Assembly: GCA_018609055.1 (NCBI GenBank)
Contig: JABAYJ010000009.1
Span: 81,343 to 121,660 of the forward strand
Direction: 5' to 3'
DNA: 40,318 nucleotides
DNA from: Flavobacteriales bacterium
Lineage (GTDB): Bacteria > Bacteroidota > Bacteroidia > Flavobacteriales_D > CAJJDF01
The translations under genes and the position numbers were made by a program. The notes beneath the pieces were generated by a model. It was not told the origin of the DNA and did no database searches. It saw nothing but the letters and a program-made list of their open reading frames with translations. Shown here in pieces: positions 34,739-40,318 of this stretch. Numbering within the stretch: position 1 is the stretch's first letter; every line of letters starts with the position of its first letter.

Positions 34739-35841
34739 GGTGTATTCATTTTTACAACCTGAGTAGGTTTTATATTATTATTTCGCCAGTTTATTTGTTC
34801 AATAATATTAGCTGTTAATAGGTCAAAAGCTATTGCAGATGGAGTTCCATCTTGTGCAGTAATTGGTGTTCCTGCATCACCAGCTTCTCTTATGCTTTGT
34901 ATTAGTGGAATTTCTCCAAGTAATTTAATATCTAATTGTTTTGCAAGATCTTTCACTCCATCTTTACCAAAAATGTAATATTTGTTGTCTGGTAATTCGG
35001 CAGGAGTAAAATACGACATGTTTTCTACCACTCCCAATACAGGTACATTTATATTAGGCATCTTAAACATATGTATTCCTTTCTTAACATCTGCAAGAGC
35101 AATATCTTGAGGTGTACTTACAATTACAGCACCAGTAATTGGAACCAATTGAACTAATGTTAAATGTACATCTCCTGTTCCTGGAGGTAAATCAATTAGC
35201 ATATAATCTAACTCTCCCCAATAAGTATCGATAAACATTTGACGAATAGCTTTGCTTGCCATTGCTCCTCTCCAAACTATTGCTTGGTTCAAATCTGCAA
35301 AAAATCCGATAGACATTACTTTTACTCCATGAGTCTCAACTGGAGATATGTAGCTTTTTCCATCTACCTCTGTCATGGTTGGTTTTTCGTAAGCACAATC
35401 CATCATCAATGGCATGGATGGTCCGTAGATATCTGCATCTATTAAACCTACTTTGTATCCTTTTTTTGCTAAGCTAATTGCAAGGTTGGCAGTAACTGTA
35501 GATTTTCCAACACCTCCTTTTCCTGAGGCTACAGCTATAATGTTTTTAACTCCCGGTAATATCTTTCTTAGGTTTGGATCTGTTTCTTCTGCTCCAATTC
35601 CCGAAATCTCAATATCAGCTTCCACATCACTATTAATGAATCTTTCAAGGTTAAATTCGCAAGCTTGTTGCATGCGCTTTTTTGAGTGCAATGCTGGGTT
35701 ACTGATCCTTAATTTGAAAGAAATTTCCATTCCTTCAATTTGTATATCTGATACAAGTCCTAATGTTACAATGTCCTTTTTTAAATCTGGTTCCACCACA
35801 TTTTTAAGAGCATCTAAAACTTGTTCTTTGGTAATATTCAT
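34735..35841 (-). CDS. mrp: Mrp/NBP35-family Fe-S cluster carrier ATPase
   Basis: The 368-residue product has an N-terminal MIP18/DUF59 domain (about 1-80) and a P-loop ATPase domain with the deviant Walker A GKGGVGKST (about 109-117) and MLIDLPPGTGD. Family members bind and transfer [4Fe-4S] clusters to apo-enzymes. In most Mrp proteins a CPxC pair after ENMS binds the cluster. Here the segment reads ENMSYFTPAELPDNKYYIFG, without cysteines, as I recall for many Bacteroidota Mrp proteins, so cluster binding may use other residues or be lost. The gene heads the mrp-barrel pair and is divergent from pdxA. Confidence 0.94.
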   Translation of the reverse strand: MNITKEQVLDALKNVVEPDLKKDIVTLGLVSDIQIEGMEISFKLRISNPALHSKKRMQQACEFNLERFINSDVEADIEISGIGAEETDPNLRKILPGVKNIIAVASGKGGVGKSTVTANLAISLAKKGYKVGLIDADIYGPSMPLMMDCAYEKPTMTEVDGKSYISPVETHGVKVMSIGFFADLNQAIVWRGAMASKAIRQMFIDTYWGELDYMLIDLPPGTGDVHLTLVQLVPITGAVIVSTPQDIALADVKKGIHMFKMPNINVPVLGVVENMSYFTPAELPDNKYYIFGKDGVKDLAKQLDIKLLGEIPLIQSIREAGDAGTPITAQDGTPSAIAFDLLTANIIEQINWRNNNIKPTQVVKMNTP

Positions 35842-35947
35842 TTTCTATATATTTATTCCTTTTGGGTAAAAATATTTTACCTTTGAGTCTACAAAATTAC
35901 TAAACCTCACGGTAAATTGTGATAAAAAAAAGATTTAAACCTTTAAT

Positions 35948-37000
35948 ATGTCAAATTCATCAAATAAAAGACCGATACGAGTAGGAATATCTATAGGAGA
36001 TGTAAACGGAATAGGACCAGAAGTTATACTAAAGACTTTTTCTGATAATAGACTATTAGATTTTGTTACTCCTGTAATATATAGTTCAGCTTCATTGCTT
36101 TCTGCTCATAGAAAATCATTGGATTTACAAGCTTTAACTCATACAAACCTTGAAGAAGGAATGGAAGCAAAGTCTAAAACTCTTTACATTAAAAAATGTT
36201 GGGACAAAGATCCAGAGCTTAATATTGGTAAAGAAACTCCAGAAGGAGGTGAGTATGCAATTAAATCATTGAGAGCTGCAACTGATGATTTGGCTTCATC
36301 TAAGATTGATGTATTGGTAACTGCACCAATCAATAAGCATAATGTGCAAAGTAGCGAATTTAAATTCCCTGGCCATACCGAGTTTTTGGCAAAATTATCT
36401 AACGTAGATAAAGCATTGATGTTAATGGTAGCTGATAATTTAAAAGTTGCTGTTGTTTCTGGACATATCCCTTTGAAAGAAGTTGCTAAAACACTTACTA
36501 AAGAAAAAATTGTTGAAGCTATTACCCAGCTTAACGAAAGTTTAATTAAAGATTTTGGAATCTCAAGACCTAAGATTGCTGTTATGGGATTAAATCCTCA
36601 TGCTGGCGATAATGGAGTTATTGGTGATGAGGAAAAAGAAATTATAATTCCTGCAATTGCTGAGGCAAAAGGAAAAGGTATATTGGCTTTTGGTCCTTAT
36701 TCGGCTGATGGATTTTTTGGTAGCTCTACCTACACTCATTATGATGGAATACTAGCTATGTATCACGATCAAGGTTTGGTTCCTTTCAAGAGTCTTTCTT
36801 TTGGTAATGGAGTAAATTATACTGCAGGTTTACCAATTGTACGAACTTCACCAGACCACGGGACAGGATTCGATATTGCTGGAAAAAATGAAGCTTCTGA
36901 ATCTTCGTTTAGAAATGCATTATACTTAGCAATGGATATTTATCGAAATAGAAACGAGCACAAAGAAATGACTGCTAATCCATTACAAAGACAAAAATAA
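35948..37000 (+). CDS. pdxA: 4-hydroxythreonine-4-phosphate dehydrogenase
   Basis: PdxA oxidises 4-hydroxy-L-threonine phosphate in the DXP-dependent pyridoxal phosphate pathway; it is a metal- and NAD-dependent dimer. The 350-residue product has the start GISIGDVNGIGPEVILK, the PINKHNV segment, FPGHTEFLA and SGHIPLKEV with metal or substrate histidines, MGLNPHAGDNG, and YHDQGLVPFK near the C-terminus followed by RTSPDHGTGFDIAG. The start is an ATG 106 bases from the divergent mrp. The downstream lipoprotein gene begins 57 bases after its stop and may be cotranscribed. Confidence 0.97.
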   Translation: MSNSSNKRPIRVGISIGDVNGIGPEVILKTFSDNRLLDFVTPVIYSSASLLSAHRKSLDLQALTHTNLEEGMEAKSKTLYIKKCWDKDPELNIGKETPEGGEYAIKSLRAATDDLASSKIDVLVTAPINKHNVQSSEFKFPGHTEFLAKLSNVDKALMLMVADNLKVAVVSGHIPLKEVAKTLTKEKIVEAITQLNESLIKDFGISRPKIAVMGLNPHAGDNGVIGDEEKEIIIPAIAEAKGKGILAFGPYSADGFFGSSTYTHYDGILAMYHDQGLVPFKSLSFGNGVNYTAGLPIVRTSPDHGTGFDIAGKNEASESSFRNALYLAMDIYRNRNEHKEMTANPLQRQK

Positions 37001-37057
37001 GTATATTATCTAGTGTTTATTGCCGTTCCATAACCAAATTTTTAAATCCAAAATATC

Positions 37058-37930
37058 ATGAAAAATTTAGCCCTATTATTTCTATCAACTTTAATATTAG
37101 CCTCTTGTGGAGGTAAAGAAGCTGAATTATCTACTGAATTGGATAAAATAAAACAAGAGAATGCCGAGCTTAAACTGGAAACAGCGCAGTTAGATGAAAA
37201 GGAAGCTTTGCTTACTGAGTATTCTCAATTTATTATGGATATTCAAAATAACTTAAGCTCAATTAGAGATAAAGAGAATACAGTTTTGATGACATATAAT
37301 ACCGAAGGAATTCAGCAATCGGCAGAATCAATTAAAACTGATTTACAACAGTTAGTTGTTTTATTAGCAGATAATAACAAGAAAATTGCTGGAATGAATT
37401 CTAAGCTAAAAAATTCTAGTGGTCAATTGAGTGAATTGGAAGGAGTAATTAGAAGTTTAAGTAAACAAGCTGAAGATAGAGAGATTAAAATCCTTGGAAT
37501 GAAAGGGCAATTAGGAGATATGAATGTTGCTTTTGATGAAATAATGGCTGCTTACGAGAGTAACTTAGCTGTAATTGCTGATAAGTCAGAAACTATTGAG
37601 GAACAAGATGTTGCTCTACATACTGCTTATTATGCTTTTGGTTCTAAAAAAGAATTGAAAGAAAATAACGTTATTTCTGCTGAAGGAGGATTAATTGGAA
37701 TTGGTACTACCAAGAAATTAAAATCTGATTTTGATAAAAAATACTTCACTGAAATCAACACTAAAGAAACAATGGAAATTACTTTAGGAGTTAAAAAGGC
37801 AGACGTAATTACTTCGCATCCAGCTAGATCTTACGAATTAATAGGGGAGAATAATGTTGAGAAAATCAAGATTTTAGATGCTGATAAATTTTGGAGTGTG
37901 AGTAAATACTTAGTTGTAGTTACTAAATAG
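37058..37930 (+). CDS. Coiled-coil lipoprotein, Cbp1-like adhesin family
   Basis: The 290-residue product has a lipoprotein signal (LILASC, lipid Cys17). A long heptad-rich coiled coil (about 24-185) is followed by a small conserved beta domain (about 190-290) with AYYAFGSKKELKENNVIS, GGLIGIGTTKKL, HPARSYEL and VSKYLVVVTK. This layout matches lipoproteins of Bacteroidota named after the collagen-binding protein Cbp1; the name is by family only, and collagen binding is not tested for most members. It should project from the outer or inner membrane. Its neighbours, pdxA and the giant PKD protein, give no clear functional link. Confidence 0.82.
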   Translation: MKNLALLFLSTLILASCGGKEAELSTELDKIKQENAELKLETAQLDEKEALLTEYSQFIMDIQNNLSSIRDKENTVLMTYNTEGIQQSAESIKTDLQQLVVLLADNNKKIAGMNSKLKNSSGQLSELEGVIRSLSKQAEDREIKILGMKGQLGDMNVAFDEIMAAYESNLAVIADKSETIEEQDVALHTAYYAFGSKKELKENNVISAEGGLIGIGTTKKLKSDFDKKYFTEINTKETMEITLGVKKADVITSHPARSYELIGENNVEKIKILDADKFWSVSKYLVVVTK

Positions 37931-38101
37931 TTCTAAGTTTTTTGAATTGGCTAAGAAGTTTATTTATTAAGAAATATTTACAACATAAAATTCTGATTTA
38001 AATTGATTTTTTTATTAATATGGTTCTTAATATTTTTGTAGAAAAATTGTATATTTATCTAATATTTTGATTATTGTCTTCTAAGATTTAAGTTTTAGTC
38101 A

Positions 38102-38116
38102 TTTTTTTTTTTTTTT
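38102..38116 (+). repeat. Homopolymer of 15 T directly before the giant PKD-protein gene
   Basis: Fifteen consecutive T occupy 38102-38116, leaving only AACA before the ATG at 38121. It is the longest homopolymer I noticed in the window. Tracts of this length are prone to slippage in replication (and in sequencing). Confidence 0.9.
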
Positions 38117-38120
38117 AACA

Positions 38121-40318
38121 ATGAGATTTAATTTTATATTAACAATAGTTATAATATTTTTCACTAGTTTGAGTCTTAAAGGTGCTCATATCGTAGGAGG
38201 TGAAATCACTTATAGATGTCTTGATAGTAATAGGTATGAAATAACTTTAACCTTATTTAGAGATTGTAACGGTATAGCATTTGCAAATGGTGCTCAAATA
38301 GGTTGTTTCAATGGAGGAACGGGTGCACTTGTAACCAGTACATATGTTCCCTTAGACACGTCTCAATTCGTTCCATTAAATGCTGTATCGCCCTGTTTGA
38401 TAATACCTCCAGGAACTTGTCTTGAACAAGCTACTTATATTGATACAGTTACACTGTTACCTGATACAAACGGATATGACATTTCTTTTTCTGTTTGTTG
38501 TAGGAGTAATGCAAGTAATAACATTACAATCCCAGGAGGCTGGAATGGAGGTGCAGGAAGTACTTTCCATACTCGTATTCCACCAAATGACACCTTGTGT
38601 AATAGCAGTCCCACATTTAATAGCTATCCTCCTGTTGTATTGTGTATAAATGATCCAATAAATCTAGATTATTCTGCTACAGATGCTGATGGTGACTCCC
38701 TTTCTTATGAATTTGTTAACCCGTTCACAGGAGGTAGCAGCAGAAATCCAACTCCAAATCCATCGCCTCCTCCATATGGAACTGTAAATTGGTCTGCGGG
38801 TTTTAATGTAAACTATCAGATTCCTTCTTCTCCAGCATTCTCTTTGAATAGTTCAACCGGGTTATTAACCGGAAAACCATCATCTCTAGGTAATTATGTG
38901 ACAGGAGTTACAGTAAAAGAATATCGAAATGGGGTTTTAATAAATGAAACAAGAAGAGATTTCCTGATGATTATCGTAAACTGTATACCAACATCTGTAT
39001 CTATTGCTAATCCTGGAGTTATTTGTGATAGCTATACTGTAACATTTGGAAATGGAAGTATAAGTACTCCGACAACTACTTATTTATGGGATTTTGGTGA
39101 TACATCAACCTTACTTGATACTTCTACGTTATTTAACCCTCAATATACTTATCCTGATACAGGCGTTTATATTGTAACATTAATCTCAGATCCTTACTCA
39201 CCAGCATGTGCAGACACTTCCATCAGACAAATATTTGTATATCCATTAATAGGTCCTGCATTTACAAAACCTTTAAACCAATGTTTAATTGGGAATTCAT
39301 TTGATTTTACAGCAGCAGGTATCTATTTTAATACTACACAAATTGATTGGGATTTTGGACCTACATCAACTCCAAGATCTGATACGTCAATTAATCCAAC
39401 AGGAATTACTTACAATAGTAGAGGCAATAAAACTATTACTTTACGTTACCAAGATTTTGGATGTGACACAACTATTTTTGAAATAATAGAAGTATATCAA
39501 TCACCTATTGCTGACTTTTCTTTTTCTAATAATAATTGTATTGATTATTCTATTGATTTTTACGATTTTAGTTTATATGTAGGTGATTACCATTGGGATT
39601 TTGGTCTGATTGGAAGCACAGCTGATACTTCTACGTTAGCGAATCCAACTTTTACTTTTCCTGATACTGGTTTGTACACTGTCAGGCTAGTTGTAGACTC
39701 TAATTCTTCGACTTGCCCTGATACAATTTATAAACAAGTTCGTATTGACCCTCTATTAACTCCATTTTTTACTTCTCCAATGGATCAATGTTTAGTAGGA
39801 AATTCATTTGATTTTAATGCTGGTGGAGCATTTTATCCTACCACTCAAATCAACTGGAATTTTGGACCTACAGCTACTCCAAGTATTGATACTGTTACAA
39901 ATCCAACAGGAATAGTTTTTAGTAACAGTGGCTCAAAAACCATCAGTATTAGGTATCAAGATTTTGGTTGTGACACCATATTTATTGATAGTGTTAATGT
40001 ATTCGATAATCCAGTTTCTAGTTTTTCATATACGGATGATGACCATTGTAACAACTTTATAATTCATTTTTCTGATTCTAGTTCATTTGTAGGAGATTAC
40101 TATTGGGATTTTGGAGTAAGAGGAATTGCAACGGACACTTCAACCTCCGCTAACCCTTCATTTACTTACCCAGACTCGGGTACCTATACTGTTATGCTAG
40201 TAATAAGTTCACAGTATTTATCTTGCCCAGATACTTCTTATCAAATAATAATAATTCACCCATTATTAACTCCATTTTTTACTTCTCCAATGGATCAATG
40301 TTTAGTAGGAAATTCATT
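38121..40318 (+). CDS. Giant secreted PKD-repeat surface protein, 3' end beyond the window
   Basis: An uninterrupted frame of 732 codons starts at the ATG at 38121 and runs off the window. It has a signal peptide (MRFNFILTIVIIFFTSLSLKG), then AHIVGGEITYRC and LTLFRDCNG, the N-terminal module of large T9SS-exported adhesin-like proteins in Bacteroidota, which usually end in a gliding-motility-type C-terminal domain (not visible here). A cadherin-like region (about 190-290; YSATDADGDSLSYEF) follows. From about residue 300 there are PKD-like modules with YLWDFGD and DTGVYIVTL, then a 170-residue double-module repeat (units at about 375, 544 and 714). Many Cys occur in pairs. A surface adhesion role is inferred from the family. 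Confidence 0.88.
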   Translation, partial: MRFNFILTIVIIFFTSLSLKGAHIVGGEITYRCLDSNRYEITLTLFRDCNGIAFANGAQIGCFNGGTGALVTSTYVPLDTSQFVPLNAVSPCLIIPPGTCLEQATYIDTVTLLPDTNGYDISFSVCCRSNASNNITIPGGWNGGAGSTFHTRIPPNDTLCNSSPTFNSYPPVVLCINDPINLDYSATDADGDSLSYEFVNPFTGGSSRNPTPNPSPPPYGTVNWSAGFNVNYQIPSSPAFSLNSSTGLLTGKPSSLGNYVTGVTVKEYRNGVLINETRRDFLMIIVNCIPTSVSIANPGVICDSYTVTFGNGSISTPTTTYLWDFGDTSTLLDTSTLFNPQYTYPDTGVYIVTLISDPYSPACADTSIRQIFVYPLIGPAFTKPLNQCLIGNSFDFTAAGIYFNTTQIDWDFGPTSTPRSDTSINPTGITYNSRGNKTITLRYQDFGCDTTIFEIIEVYQSPIADFSFSNNNCIDYSIDFYDFSLYVGDYHWDFGLIGSTADTSTLANPTFTFPDTGLYTVRLVVDSNSSTCPDTIYKQVRIDPLLTPFFTSPMDQCLVGNSFDFNAGGAFYPTTQINWNFGPTATPSIDTVTNPTGIVFSNSGSKTISIRYQDFGCDTIFIDSVNVFDNPVSSFSYTDDDHCNNFIIHFSDSSSFVGDYYWDFGVRGIATDTSTSANPSFTYPDSGTYTVMLVISSQYLSCPDTSYQIIIIHPLLTPFFTSPMDQCLVGNS
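39243..40318 (+). repeat. In-frame tandem repeats of about 507-510 bp in the PKD-protein gene
   Basis: Units begin at 39243, 39750 and 40260 (periods 507 and 510 bp, all in frame). Each encodes one P-L-x-x-P-x-F-T start with QCL(I/V)GNSFDF, a WxFGPT PKD-like module, RYQDFGCDT and a second WDFG module. The starts of units 2 and 3 are identical over 55 bases (39754-39808 and 40264-40318), while unit 1 is more diverged. The window ends within unit 3. Confidence 0.88.

Overview
The window looks like a chromosomal piece from a member of the Bacteroidota, most likely a low-GC flavobacterial (Flavobacteriales-type) bacterium. The reasons are: strongly AT-rich DNA with AT-rich codon use; several promoters matching the Bacteroidota -7 element TAnnTTTG; few Shine-Dalgarno-like leaders; a GldA gliding-motility ABC ATPase; a secreted protease ending in a type IX secretion (T9SS) sorting domain; a TonB-dependent receptor with an N-terminal carboxypeptidase-regulatory-like domain; large PKD-repeat surface proteins; and family-level features such as the C-terminal extension of LysS and the Mrp variant lacking the CxxC pair.

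Layout. 1-5.9 kb: minus-strand block with a truncated PpiC-type chaperone, guaB, an ALDH3-type aldehyde dehydrogenase with cinA, a DUF1059 protein and a small 2TM membrane protein, plus one plus-strand lipoprotein. 5.9-6.8 kb: a collagen-like protein gene without its 5' end, abutting the 2TM gene head to head; this looks like a rearrangement or assembly junction. 6.9-11.4 kb: a secreted sortilin-like beta-propeller protein and a redoxin lipoprotein with a metallothionein-like Cys-rich segment and a His-rich tail. 11.4-13.9 kb: a small membrane hairpin protein, then lysS with a short conserved partner gene. 13.9-14.5 kb: the only long non-coding stretch, carrying two copies of a GC-rich palindrome. 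14.5-16.6 kb: folA, a DUF4421 protein and pnuC, tightly packed. 16.6-18 kb: rsgA and dtd (minus). 18.1-24.9 kb: gldA, uvrB and a 1266-residue M43-type metalloprotease, closed by a strong terminator. 24.9-28 kb: a Crp/Fnr-type regulator and a TonB-dependent receptor. 28-32.8 kb: a flippase-like membrane protein, radA, a DUF721 gene, a membrane-anchored TPR protein, ribH and an unrecognised membrane protein. 32.9-35.8 kb: minus-strand mrp, an outer-membrane barrel gene overlapping it by 4 bases, and a decayed paralogue of that barrel. 35.9-40.3 kb: pdxA, a coiled-coil lipoprotein and the 5' part of a giant PKD-repeat surface protein that runs off the window.

Most of the window is housekeeping: nucleotide and cofactor metabolism (guaB, folA, pnuC, ribH, pdxA, cinA), translation quality control (lysS, dtd, rsgA), DNA repair (uvrB, radA) and Fe-S carrier function (mrp). 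Between these lie envelope and secreted proteins. I see no CRISPR array, tRNA, rRNA, prophage, insertion sequence or recognisable defence or biosynthetic cluster. The points most worth a second look are the head-to-head truncated junction at 5.89 kb, the Cys/His-rich redoxin lipoprotein, the 15-T tract directly before the giant adhesin, the 170-residue repeats of that adhesin, the palindrome-bracketed spacer at 14 kb, and the mrp / barrel / decayed-barrel cluster.
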